This document shows, in pieces, positions 51,586 to 60,053 of a stretch of DNA of 64,000 nucleotides (the first letter of the stretch is position 1; the number at the start of each line of letters is the position of its first letter). The stretch is from Polyangium fumosum (GTDB taxonomy: Bacteria > Myxococcota_A > Polyangia > Polyangiales > Polyangiaceae), in the NCBI RefSeq assembly GCF_005144585.1, contig NZ_SSMQ01000023.1, forward strand, positions 62,001 through 126,000, given 5' to 3'. The translations under genes and the position numbers were made by a program. The notes under the pieces are model-generated. The model saw nothing but the letters and a program-made list of their open reading frames with translations, was not told where the DNA came from and did not search any database.

Positions 51586-53253
51586 TTAGCCCCACGCCCG
51601 CAAGAAAAACAGCCCCACCACGATCACGACGAGCGCCACGATCCCCCAGACGAGCAGCGCTCGGCCCTCCCCGCGCGGCTTCGCCTTGGGCGACGTTGCC
51701 CGGCCCTCGCGCGGGGCGAGCACCTCGATCTCCCGCCGCCCCGATTTCTCCCCCGCCCCCGGCGGCACGTCCTTTTTCTCCCCGAGCACCCGCAGCCACT
51801 CGGCGAGCGCGCCGATCTCCCGCGTGATCTGCGCGAGCTGCGTCTCCGTGTTGTCCGCGATCGTGCGCAGCACGGCCGGCTCGGCCTCGCCCCGCTGCTC
51901 CTGCGCCTCGCGCAGGATCGCGCCGAGCAGCGAGAGCCGCTCCAGCACCTCGCGCATCGGCGTCATCTTGTCGCGCAAGCTCGTCACCTTGCGGGCGAGG
52001 CCGTCGATCCGGACGAGCGCGTCCTCCAGATCGCGCAGCCGCTCCTGCTGGTAGGACGCGACGAACGCCTCCAGCGCCTTGCGCATGTCGTTCGCCGCGG
52101 AGAACCGCGCCTCGGCCTCGAACGCGAGCGCCTTGACGAGCACGTGGTAGAGCCCCTCCGGCATGAACGCCGGCCGCGCGGGCGGCTCGTACAGCGTCTT
52201 GGCGCGCCGCTCGATGATCTCGTGCACGCGCCCGTCGGTCGTCGCGGGGTACGGCACCGAGCCCGTCGCGAGCTCCCACAAAACCGAGCCAATCGCGTGC
52301 AGATCCGACGCCGCGCCCACCTTCTCGCCCGTCGACTGCTCCGGGCTCATGTACGCGGCCGTGCCCGCCGTGCCGGGCATGCCCACGAGCGAGAGCGAGT
52401 CGCTCTCACCTTGCACCTGATCAAAGGCCCACAGGCCGAGATCGGTGATCTTCACGTCGTAGCCCTCGCGATCGGGCACGTGCCGGACGAAGATGTTCGC
52501 GGGCGTGAGATCGCGGTGGACGATGCGGTGGAAGTGCATCTTCGCCGCGCCGCGCAGGATGGCGATGCCGATGCGGGCCACCTGCGCCGGCGGCAAACGG
52601 CGCTCGATCGCGGGGAGCGAGGCCACGACCTCCGCGAGCGTCTGCCAGGGGACGTGCTCCAGCGCGAGGTAGGCCGGCGCGACGTCGTCGAAGCCGAGGA
52701 CGTCCACGAAAAACTGCTTGTGCTGCGCGAGCATCTGCGCCGCGGCCACCTCGCGGCGGAACATCTCCTTGAGCGACGCCTCGAGCTCCGGCAGGCCCTT
52801 CTGGATGACCTTCACCGCGACCCAGGGCCGATCCTTCGAGGCCTGATCGTAGGCCCGGAAGACCGCGCCCATGCCCCCGCGGCCGAGCAGCTCGACGAAG
52901 AGGAACCGCCCGCGCAGGACGTAGGGCATCGCGGCCCAGCCCTCGACGGGGCGCGGACGCTCGCAGGCGCAGGAGAGCTGCGAGCCGTCGGTGAAGGTCC
53001 GCCAGCACTCGTCGCAGACGAAGAGCAGCGGCGCGGCGGCGGCCGGGGTCGCGGTCACGGAGGGCGGCGGGCCCTCGTAGAGGTGGGCGACGCCGGGGAG
53101 CGCCTCGTTGCGGAAAAAAGGCGACGATGGGGCGCGGGGCGAGAGCGACCGGGCGCGCACCGTGGGCGTGGGCAGGCTCGGCGAAGGGCTCACCACCGCG
53201 CCGCTGTCGCTGTCCGCCGGCTTTCGATCGTCCTCGCCCTTGTCCGTCGTCAC
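51586..53253 (-). CDS. Tail-anchored Ser/Thr protein kinase with N-terminal Cys motif
   Basis: A 555-aa protein; GTG start. Residues 80-97 contain C-x2-C-x11-C-x-C (CDEC...CAC), possibly a small zinc knuckle. The kinase domain (~114-385) has LLGRGGMGAVF, VAVKVI (Lys148), the HRDLTPAN catalytic loop (Asp248) and MSPEQ. The Mg-binding motif reads DLG (271-273) rather than DFG, which is common in bacterial Hanks kinases. A coiled-coil region (~390-480) precedes a Lys/Arg-rich stretch and a C-terminal membrane helix (~532-550), so the kinase faces the cytoplasm. It is probably part of the large myxobacterial eukaryote-like kinase set; target unknown. Confidence 0.92.
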   Translation of the reverse strand: MTTDKGEDDRKPADSDSGAVVSPSPSLPTPTVRARSLSPRAPSSPFFRNEALPGVAHLYEGPPPSVTATPAAAAPLLFVCDECWRTFTDGSQLSCACERPRPVEGWAAMPYVLRGRFLFVELLGRGGMGAVFRAYDQASKDRPWVAVKVIQKGLPELEASLKEMFRREVAAAQMLAQHKQFFVDVLGFDDVAPAYLALEHVPWQTLAEVVASLPAIERRLPPAQVARIGIAILRGAAKMHFHRIVHRDLTPANIFVRHVPDREGYDVKITDLGLWAFDQVQGESDSLSLVGMPGTAGTAAYMSPEQSTGEKVGAASDLHAIGSVLWELATGSVPYPATTDGRVHEIIERRAKTLYEPPARPAFMPEGLYHVLVKALAFEAEARFSAANDMRKALEAFVASYQQERLRDLEDALVRIDGLARKVTSLRDKMTPMREVLERLSLLGAILREAQEQRGEAEPAVLRTIADNTETQLAQITREIGALAEWLRVLGEKKDVPPGAGEKSGRREIEVLAPREGRATSPKAKPRGEGRALLVWGIVALVVIVVGLFFLRAWG

Positions 53254-53337
53254 GCTCGGAGCGCCTCGGAGGCGAGTATCTCTTGCCCTTCGGCAGAAAT
53301 CACGGCCGTTCTTGCGCGGGCGTGACGCGCGGGAAGG

Positions 53338-54042
53338 TCAGGGCCGCGCGAGCCGGAACGAGGGATCGTACGCGGAGAGCGAGGGGTACTCGAGCGGCGC
53401 CGTCGTGTCCCAGGCGAGCAGGCGCTCGCGGTAGGCGGCGAGCATGTGGGCGCGATCGGCCTCCGTGGAGCGCGCGGGCGCCCAGGCGACGAAGGACGGC
53501 AGCACGTCGAAGCCGACGTACCGGAAGACGCCCTGGTTCACGGGCGCGAGCAGCATGTTCATGTCGCCCGCGAGGCCGTTCTCCTCGTACATCGTCGCGG
53601 GCCCGCCCGTGGTGACGGAGGCCATGGCCCGCTTGCCGCGCATCGTGCCGTGGTCGTACCACCGGCCCCCGCCGTAGACGCGCTGGAACGCGAACACCCG
53701 ATCCACCCAGCCCTTCAGGATCGCGGGCATCGAGAACCACCACATCGGGAACTGGAAGATCAAGGCGTCGCAGGCGAAGAGTTTTTCCATTTCGGCCTGG
53801 ACCTCGGGCGCAAAGCCGTTCGTCTCGACCGCGTGGGCCTCCTCGACCTGCTGCTTGTAGACGGCGGGATCCTTGCGGCCCGTGAAGTTGTGCGGCCCCG
53901 AAACAGGATCCCAGCCCATCGTGTAGAGATCCGACACGACGACGTCGTGCCCGCCGCCCTCGAACGTCTCGACGGCGAGGCGCGTCAGGGCGGCGTTGAA
54001 GCTCTTCGGCTCGGGGTGCGCGTGAACGATGAACACCTTCAT
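53338..54042 (-). CDS. NAD(P)H:quinone oxidoreductase-like flavodoxin-fold protein
   Basis: A 234-aa protein: MKVFIVHAHPEPKSFNAAL is the NQO/MdaB opening that binds the FMN/FAD phosphate. FQFPMWWFSMPAILKGWVDRVFAF is the flavin-loop signature, and GKRAMASVTTGGP follows. The family reduces quinones by two electrons. GGAG precedes ATG 54042, which is 58 bp downstream of the ornithine-cyclodeaminase-like gene on the same strand. Confidence 0.93.
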   Translation of the reverse strand: MKVFIVHAHPEPKSFNAALTRLAVETFEGGGHDVVVSDLYTMGWDPVSGPHNFTGRKDPAVYKQQVEEAHAVETNGFAPEVQAEMEKLFACDALIFQFPMWWFSMPAILKGWVDRVFAFQRVYGGGRWYDHGTMRGKRAMASVTTGGPATMYEENGLAGDMNMLLAPVNQGVFRYVGFDVLPSFVAWAPARSTEADRAHMLAAYRERLLAWDTTAPLEYPSLSAYDPSFRLARP

Positions 54043-54100
54043 GGCGTGGCGCTCCTTCAAGAAAGACGGCGACCCCCCCGGGGGCGCCACCCGCATCGTA

Positions 54101-55069
54101 TCAGCGGAAAAAGTCGAAGCTCGTCCCGAGCCCCTGTTCACGCGCGGCCGCATGCACGACCCGCGCGAGCGCGACGTCTTGCACGGCGAGCCCCGTCGAA
54201 TCGAACACCGTGATCCGCGCGCCCTCGCGTCCCGGGCGCTTGCCCGCGAGGACCTCGCCGAGCGTCGCGTGGATCTGCTCGCGGCGAAGCTCGCCCGTTT
54301 CCAGCGGGACGTTCACCTCCCCGCTGTGCGTGGCCTGCTCCCAGTCGTCGATGACGACGCGGCCGTCGACGAGGATCGCGGGATCGAGCTCCTGCTTGCC
54401 GTGGGCATCCGCGCCGATCGCGTTGACGTGGGCGCCGTCCTTCACCCAGGCGCGCTTCACGACGGGCGCGCGCGCCGGCGTCGAGGCGTTCACCACGTCC
54501 GCGCCCGAGGCCTCTTCGAGCGAAACGACACGCCCGCGCGCCTCTTCTGCGAACACGCGCGCGGCGTGCTCCGAAACGTCGGCGCAGAGCACCTCGAACG
54601 TGTCGCCGTAGACCGCGCGATGCGCTTCGAGCAGCGTGCGCGCCTGCACGCCGCACCCGACGAACCCCACGGTCCTCGGCGCGCGCGCGGCAAGGTGCTT
54701 CGAGGCGATCGCGGCGGCGGCCCCGGTGCGCACGGCCGTGAGCAACGTCGCATCCATGACGGCGAGCGGCAGCGCGGTCGCGGGATCGGAGAGGATGTAC
54801 ATGCCCATCACGGAGGGCAGATCGAAGCGCGCGGGGTTCTCCGGGTGGGAGTTCACCCACTTCACGCCCGCGGCGCCGTCCACGTACGCGGGCATGGCGC
54901 GTAGATCGCCGTGGTAGGCGTCGAGCTCCAGGTAGACCTTCGGCGGCATGAGCGCGCGGCCCTCGCCGTGCGCGGCGAAGGCGGCCTCGACGGCGGCGAT
55001 CGCGGCCTCCATCGAGAGGAGCTTTTGGACATCGGAGCGCGAGAGGAGGATGGTTGCGTGCGGAGGCAT
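54101..55069 (-). CDS. Ornithine cyclodeaminase / mu-crystallin family dehydrogenase
   Basis: A 322-aa NAD-binding protein. LLSRSDVQKLLSMEAAIAAVE is typical of the N-terminus. MPAYVDGAAGVKWVNSHPENP contains the conserved substrate-binding Lys. TVGFVGCGVQARTLLEA is the Rossmann loop, with NAIGADAHGKQELD carrying the catalytic Asp. Family members are ornithine cyclodeaminase, alanine dehydrogenase, ketimine reductase and the OCD-like enzymes of siderophore or opine pathways; which one cannot be determined. Likely transcribed with the two flavodoxin-fold reductases. Confidence 0.92.
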   Translation of the reverse strand: MPPHATILLSRSDVQKLLSMEAAIAAVEAAFAAHGEGRALMPPKVYLELDAYHGDLRAMPAYVDGAAGVKWVNSHPENPARFDLPSVMGMYILSDPATALPLAVMDATLLTAVRTGAAAAIASKHLAARAPRTVGFVGCGVQARTLLEAHRAVYGDTFEVLCADVSEHAARVFAEEARGRVVSLEEASGADVVNASTPARAPVVKRAWVKDGAHVNAIGADAHGKQELDPAILVDGRVVIDDWEQATHSGEVNVPLETGELRREQIHATLGEVLAGKRPGREGARITVFDSTGLAVQDVALARVVHAAAREQGLGTSFDFFR

Positions 55070-55121
55070 GGGCAGGCCGGCGATATAGATCAGCGAGCGG
55101 CCTGCTTCCACCCGGCGTGGC

Positions 55122-55703
55122 TCAAGGGGCCGGCTTGGCGGCGCGGGCGGCGCGGAGGTGCGCGAGGGCCCCGCCCCAGGCAACAAGCTGGTCGAGCATG
55201 CCGTGTACGGTCTTCTCGTGGTGGTCCGCCGGCTTGAAAATCGAAAAATTCTCGAAATCGGTGCGAAGCGAGAGCGCGACCTGGTTCCGGACGTGGGCGA
55301 TCTGGAGCTCGGACAGGACGAGGCGGAGCTGCTCGACGGCGCGGGTGCCGCCGGCGCTGCCATACGCGACGAACCCGGCGGCCTTGTCGTTCCATTCACG
55401 ATAAAGGAAATCGAGCGCGTTCTTCAGGGCGCCCGAGGGGCCGTGGTTGTATTCGGGGGTGACGAACACGTACGCGTCGAAGGAGGCGATCGTCGCGCTC
55501 CAGGCCTTCGTGTGGTCCTTCGTGTATTTGCCCGTCGACGGAGGGAAAGGCTCGTCGAGCAGCGGGAGGTTGTAGTCCGCGAGGTCGACGAGCTCGAAGC
55601 TCGCGTCCGTGCGCTTTTGGGCGAGGTCGTGCACCCAGCGGGCGACGGCCTCCGCTTTCCGACCGGGGCGCGTGCTGCCGATGACGATGGCGACTCGAAT
55701 CAT
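55122..55703 (-). CDS. NADPH-dependent FMN reductase
   Basis: A 193-aa flavodoxin-like protein: VAIVIGSTRPGRKAEAVARW binds the FMN phosphate; TPEYNHGPSGALKNALDFL is the signature of the NADPH-dependent FMN reductase (chromate/azoreductase-like) family. First gene of a three-gene minus-strand group with the cyclodeaminase-like and quinone reductase-like genes (52 and 58-bp gaps). AGGAG lies ~12 bases upstream of ATG. Confidence 0.93.
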   Translation of the reverse strand: MIRVAIVIGSTRPGRKAEAVARWVHDLAQKRTDASFELVDLADYNLPLLDEPFPPSTGKYTKDHTKAWSATIASFDAYVFVTPEYNHGPSGALKNALDFLYREWNDKAAGFVAYGSAGGTRAVEQLRLVLSELQIAHVRNQVALSLRTDFENFSIFKPADHHEKTVHGMLDQLVAWGGALAHLRAARAAKPAP

Positions 55704-55891
55704 GCGAGGTCGATCTCCTGGGGGGGGTTGTCTCGCCGCAGCGTGCCACGGATGGGCCGGTTTTGCGGGAGAATCCGCTGCCGTTTGGCTTTCTCGTCGA
55801 AGCCACGAGGCGCACGAGCGCCCGTGGAGGGAGCTTGCCCGCCCCGCCCGGGTGCGGGTACCTTCCCCCCGGACGAGCAGAGGAGCCTCGG

Positions 55892-56539
55892 GTGCCGGAG
55901 GACATCGCCGCGCTTTTACGGAGAGCCCTCGCGGGCGAGCGGGCCGCGGTCCGCGCGTTGATCGATGCGCTCGCGCCCGTCGTGCAGGCCCGCGTCGCCC
56001 GCATGTTGCTCCGGCGCCGCGCGCCCCAGCGTGATATCCGCCAGGAGACGGAGGACCTCGTCCAGGAGGTGTTCGTCGTCCTTTTCGCCGACTCCGCCCG
56101 CGCCTTGCGCCAATGGGATCCCGCGCGCGGAATGAGCCTCCCCAATTTCGTCGGCCTCGTCGCGGAGCGCGAGGTCATCTCCATCCTGCGCAGCAAACGG
56201 CGCAACCCCTGGACCGAAGAGCCGATGCTCGACGAGGAGCTCGACCCGAAACACGGCGAGCAGCCCTCGGCGGAGCGGCTCTTCGAGGACCGGGAGGCCC
56301 TCGCGGCCCTGCTCGCGGCCATCCGCGCGCGGCTCGGCGACCGCGGAATGCTCCTCTTTCAATGGCTCGTCGTCGAAGGCCGGCCCGTCGAGGAGATCTG
56401 CGCCGCGCTGGGCATGACCCCGGACGCCGTGTATGCCTGGAAGAGCCGCCTCGCCAAGCTCGTTCGCGAGGTCGCCGAGGATCTCGCGTCAGACCCGGGC
56501 CTTTCGCCGCGAATCCCCTCGTCCAAGGTCAAGCCATGA
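55892..56539 (+). CDS. RNA polymerase sigma factor, ECF-like
   Basis: A 215-aa sigma-70-family protein. The GTG at 55892 is preceded by AGAGGAG; an upstream ATG (55763) would add 43 low-complexity residues. Region 2 is visible as DLVQEVFVVLFADSARALRQWDP, with FVGLVAEREVISILRSKRRNP as the region-2.4-like helix. Region 4 is GRPVEEICAALGMTPDAVYAWKSRLAKLVREV, a clear helix-turn-helix. The stop overlaps the next ATG (ATGA). Its target promoter is unknown; the partner is the downstream membrane protein. Confidence 0.88.
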   Translation: MPEDIAALLRRALAGERAAVRALIDALAPVVQARVARMLLRRRAPQRDIRQETEDLVQEVFVVLFADSARALRQWDPARGMSLPNFVGLVAEREVISILRSKRRNPWTEEPMLDEELDPKHGEQPSAERLFEDREALAALLAAIRARLGDRGMLLFQWLVVEGRPVEEICAALGMTPDAVYAWKSRLAKLVREVAEDLASDPGLSPRIPSSKVKP

Positions 56540-57315
56540 AGGACGACGACCTCCTCGACGCCCTCGGGCGCGCCGCGCGAAAAGACGATCGCCTCGCCGA
56601 TCCGCGCTGGGATGCGCTCGCCCGCGGCGAGCTGTCCGACGAGGAAATCAAGACGCTCGCCGAAGGCTCGGACGCCGCGCGCGACGCGGTCGAGGCCTTT
56701 CGTCCGCTCGGCGAACCGACGCGCGCGCGCCTCACCGAGCAAGCCCTCGCCGCGCTCGGCGCGCAAAACCCCGGCGCGGCCCCCGCCGAGGTCGTCCGGC
56801 GCAAGCACCCGCGACGCGCGCTCTTCGTTCTGCTCGCCGCTTGCCTGGCCGCCCTCGTCGCGTTCGTGTGGCTCGCACGAAACGACGCAGGGCCCCCGCT
56901 CCCGGCGTATGCCCTCGCCGTCGAAGGCGGGGATCGACCGTTCCGCGCGGATACACCCTCCCCCGACGAACCCCGCCTCGCCCCCGGGTCCCGGCTTTCC
57001 CTCTCGATCCGGCCCGCCGCGGACGTGCTCGGCGCCGTCGAGGCGCGCGCCTATTCGATACGAGACGGCGTCGTCGCTCCTTCTCGCCCGCGCATCGAGA
57101 TCGCCGCGAGCGGCGCGATGCTCGTCACGGGCACGCGTGAGGAGCTCTTCCCCGACGTCGGGCCGGGCCGGCTTCAGATCGTGATCCTCGTGGGCCGGCC
57201 GGGGACGCTGCCCGAACACACGCCCGCCGCTGCCGAGCTCGCCCCCGAGGGCCCTCCGCGGGCCTTTCAGGTCCTGCGCGCCGCCGTTTGGCTCACGGAC
57301 CCGAACGAACGATGA
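56536..57315 (+). CDS. Single-pass membrane protein, probable anti-sigma factor
   Basis: A 259-aa protein. A cytoplasmic N-terminal ~90 residues (helical; WDALARGELSDEEIKTL, typical of short anti-sigma heads) is followed by one membrane helix (95-114). A ~145-residue periplasmic domain (LAPGSRLSLSIRPA, AYSIRDGVV, LVTGTREELFP) then looks beta-rich. The head is not the classical zinc-binding type. The anti-sigma role is inferred from gene order. Overlaps ATGA at both ends. Confidence 0.75.
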   Translation: MKDDDLLDALGRAARKDDRLADPRWDALARGELSDEEIKTLAEGSDAARDAVEAFRPLGEPTRARLTEQALAALGAQNPGAAPAEVVRRKHPRRALFVLLAACLAALVAFVWLARNDAGPPLPAYALAVEGGDRPFRADTPSPDEPRLAPGSRLSLSIRPAADVLGAVEARAYSIRDGVVAPSRPRIEIAASGAMLVTGTREELFPDVGPGRLQIVILVGRPGTLPEHTPAAAELAPEGPPRAFQVLRAAVWLTDPNER

Positions 57316-60053
57316 GCGCGCGCGTTTCCCGTTGGCTCGTGGCCCTTCTGTGCTGCGTTGCCTGCGAGGACGCGCCCGCCCCGCCCGCCCCGCCCCCGCT
57401 TCGTGTCGAGTTCGCCGGCTGCGCGGCCGTGCGCGAAGGCCCGGTCTGCGAGGTCCTCGCCCCGAGCGCGCTGACCTTCTGGGTCGAGACCCCCGAGGAC
57501 GCCCATCTCTCCGCCGAGATCGACGGCGCGACGCAATCCTTCCCCACGGCGAGCGCGCCGGGAGGCCGCCGCGTGACCGTGGACGTGCCCGCGGGCAGCC
57601 GGGAGGTCGCCCTTCGCGCCACGCGCGGCGGCGCGGCTGCGGTCTTTCGGCTTCGCCTCGAACCGCTCGTCACCTCGCCGGCCCTCGACGAGGCCGAGGC
57701 CCTGCGCCGCCGCGGAAAGCTCGACGAGGCCGAGGCGAAGCTCGCCGCGCTGCCATCGGATCCTTCCCGCGTCCTTCGCCTGGGAGCGCTCCGCAAACGC
57801 GCGCGTATCGAGAGCAAGCGCGGGGCCCTGGAGCAAGCCGCCCGCCTGTTCGCCGAAGCGCTCACGGAGGATCGCGCGCTCGGCCGTGTCTCCGACGAGC
57901 TGCACGACCGCTTCGCCCTCTTCCACATGCACCTGTATACGGGCCGCCGCTTCGCCGACGCGCGCGCCGCGCTCTCCGACGTCGAGCGCCTCGCGCGTGA
58001 TTTCCCCGAGGGCCGCGTGATGGCTTCGTATTACGAGGGCCTGCTCGCGCGGGAGACCGGCGACCTGCGCGGCGCGCTCGGCCACCTGCGCGCCTCGCAA
58101 GAGGCCGCGGCCCGGCTCGGCTTCGAGGCCCAGCGCGTCGACGCGCTCGAAGTCGAAGCGAGCGTCCTCTCGCAGCTCGGCCGCCACCACGATGCGCTCG
58201 CCGCCATGGATGCGGCGCGCGGCGCTTTGCCCGCAGACGCGAGCCCGTGCCGGCGCGCCGAATCCGACAACAACCTGGGCTGGGTCGCCCTGCGCGCGGA
58301 CGCGGACGGGCAAGGGCCACGCGCGCCGGAGCCTCCGCTCCGCGCGGCGCTCGAAGGTTTCCGCAAGGAATGCCCGCGACCGGCGGAGGTCGCGAACGTC
58401 CTCCTGAACCTCGGCCTGCACGCGATGCATCGAGACCACCCCGAGCAGGCGCGGGCCCACCTCGAAGAAGCCCGGCGCGCCGCCCCCCGCGTGGATGCGC
58501 GTTTCGAGGCCTGGGCCGCGGTGCTGGACGGCCGCATCGCCCTCGCCAAGCCGGAGACACGCACGGCCCTCGCGCCACACGAGCGAACGCGCGCCATCGG
58601 ACGGGCCGCGCTCCTCTCGGACGTGGAGCTCGAAGGTGCGCTCGGCCGCGCGCGGGCGCTCGAGGCGCTCGGCCGGACGGACGATGCGCAGCGCGCGTAT
58701 GCCGAGGCCGACGTGTTGCTCGACGTCGCGCTCCGGGCCGTCCCGCTCGGCGAAGGCCGCGAGACCTTCCTGCATGGCGCCGAGCAGGTCACGCGCCTGC
58801 GGGTCGAGTTCCTCCTCGGGCGGGCCGAAAAAGCGGATCGCGGCGCGCGCGACGCGTGGCTGCGGGAAGCGGCGCTCGCGGCCAAACACGGCAAATCGAG
58901 GCTCTTGCGGGCGCTCGGATGCGCGGCGCCTGCCTCGCCGACCCGCCGCGAGGCGCTCGATCGCTCTCTCACCCGATACCAACAAGGGCGCGCCGCCCTC
59001 GAAGCGGAGCTCGCCGCATCGTGGCGGCTGCCGGGAAACCGCCTCGACGCGGCGCTCCGCGCGCACGACGCGCGTATCAAGGACCTGCGCGCCGCCCTCG
59101 ACGACGCGCTCGCGCACCTTTGCCCGCACGACCCCGATTCCACGCGAGGACCCTTCGTCCCAGCCCCCTCCGAGGTCACGCTCGTCCACCTGCCCACGCG
59201 CCGCGGGTGGACCGGCTTTGCAATCACATCCGACGCGATCGTCGTTCACGACGCTGTGGGCGCTCGGCCCGACCTTTCGCCGTCCCGCCTCGCCGAGGCG
59301 CTGCTCGAGCCCTTCGCAGGCATCCTTCGCGGCGCGTCGCGGCTGCGGCTGATCACGCATCCGTCGCTGGATCGGCTCGATCTGCACGCGCTGCCCTTCG
59401 AGGGCGCTCCGCTCGGCGCGCGCCTGCCCGTCGTGCACGGCGCGGGATTCGACCGCCCGCCGAGGCCCCCTTCGGAGGGCCCGCGGAAGGCGCTCGTCGT
59501 CGCCGATCCACGCGGCAACCTTCCCGGCGCGCGCGAGGAGGCCCGCGTGGTCGCCGCCGCGCTCCGCGCGCGGGGCGCCTCGGTCCTCTTGCTCGAAGGA
59601 GAGGCCGCCACGCACGCCGCCGTGGTCGCGGCGTTGACGGATCCGGCGACGCACCTGTTTCACTTCGCGGGTCACGGGATCTACGAGGGCCGTGACGGCT
59701 GGGAGAGCGCCTTGCCGCTCGCCACGGGCGCGCTCGCCGTGGCGGACGTCCTCGCGCTCGCGCGGGTGCCGGCCGACGTCGTGCTCTCGGGCTGCGATAC
59801 GGGCCGGGCGGGGACGAGCGCCGCCGCCGAGGGCCTCGGGCTCGGGCAGGCCTTCGTCGTCGCCGGGGCGCGGGCCGTCGTCGCCTCGACGCGCCCCATC
59901 GAGGACAAGAAGACGCTGCCGTTCGTGCGCGCCTTGTACGGCGACAGCGCGGGGCCGCTCGACCTGGTCGCGGCGCTCCACCACGCCCGGCGCGCGGCGC
60001 ACGAGGGGGATGGGCCGAGCGACGTGGCGAGCTTCCGACTCCTCTCGCCTTGA
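57312..60053 (+). CDS. TPR-CHAT caspase-like protease lipoprotein
   Basis: A 913-aa protein. VALLCCVAC is the lipobox-like signal. Residues ~130-560 form TPR-like helical repeats (AEALRRRGKLDEAEAKLAAL and similar). The C-terminal CHAT domain (~690-913) has the catalytic dyad: His788 in FHFAGHG and Cys828 in VLSGCDTG. AFVVAGARAVVASTRPIEDKKT matches the family. CHAT proteases are caspase/separase-related peptidases with Arg or Lys preference in known cases. It is the third gene of an overlapping operon with a sigma factor, a membrane protein and a subtilase. A signal peptide is unusual for a CHAT protease and would place it in the periplasm or outside. Confidence 0.88.
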   Translation: MSARVSRWLVALLCCVACEDAPAPPAPPPLRVEFAGCAAVREGPVCEVLAPSALTFWVETPEDAHLSAEIDGATQSFPTASAPGGRRVTVDVPAGSREVALRATRGGAAAVFRLRLEPLVTSPALDEAEALRRRGKLDEAEAKLAALPSDPSRVLRLGALRKRARIESKRGALEQAARLFAEALTEDRALGRVSDELHDRFALFHMHLYTGRRFADARAALSDVERLARDFPEGRVMASYYEGLLARETGDLRGALGHLRASQEAAARLGFEAQRVDALEVEASVLSQLGRHHDALAAMDAARGALPADASPCRRAESDNNLGWVALRADADGQGPRAPEPPLRAALEGFRKECPRPAEVANVLLNLGLHAMHRDHPEQARAHLEEARRAAPRVDARFEAWAAVLDGRIALAKPETRTALAPHERTRAIGRAALLSDVELEGALGRARALEALGRTDDAQRAYAEADVLLDVALRAVPLGEGRETFLHGAEQVTRLRVEFLLGRAEKADRGARDAWLREAALAAKHGKSRLLRALGCAAPASPTRREALDRSLTRYQQGRAALEAELAASWRLPGNRLDAALRAHDARIKDLRAALDDALAHLCPHDPDSTRGPFVPAPSEVTLVHLPTRRGWTGFAITSDAIVVHDAVGARPDLSPSRLAEALLEPFAGILRGASRLRLITHPSLDRLDLHALPFEGAPLGARLPVVHGAGFDRPPRPPSEGPRKALVVADPRGNLPGAREEARVVAAALRARGASVLLLEGEAATHAAVVAALTDPATHLFHFAGHGIYEGRDGWESALPLATGALAVADVLALARVPADVVLSGCDTGRAGTSAAAEGLGLGQAFVVAGARAVVASTRPIEDKKTLPFVRALYGDSAGPLDLVAALHHARRAAHEGDGPSDVASFRLLSP

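Noticed and set aside
57267-60002. 911-residue minus-strand frame across the CHAT gene
   Set aside because: Complement of the TPR-CHAT coding sequence; no motifs.
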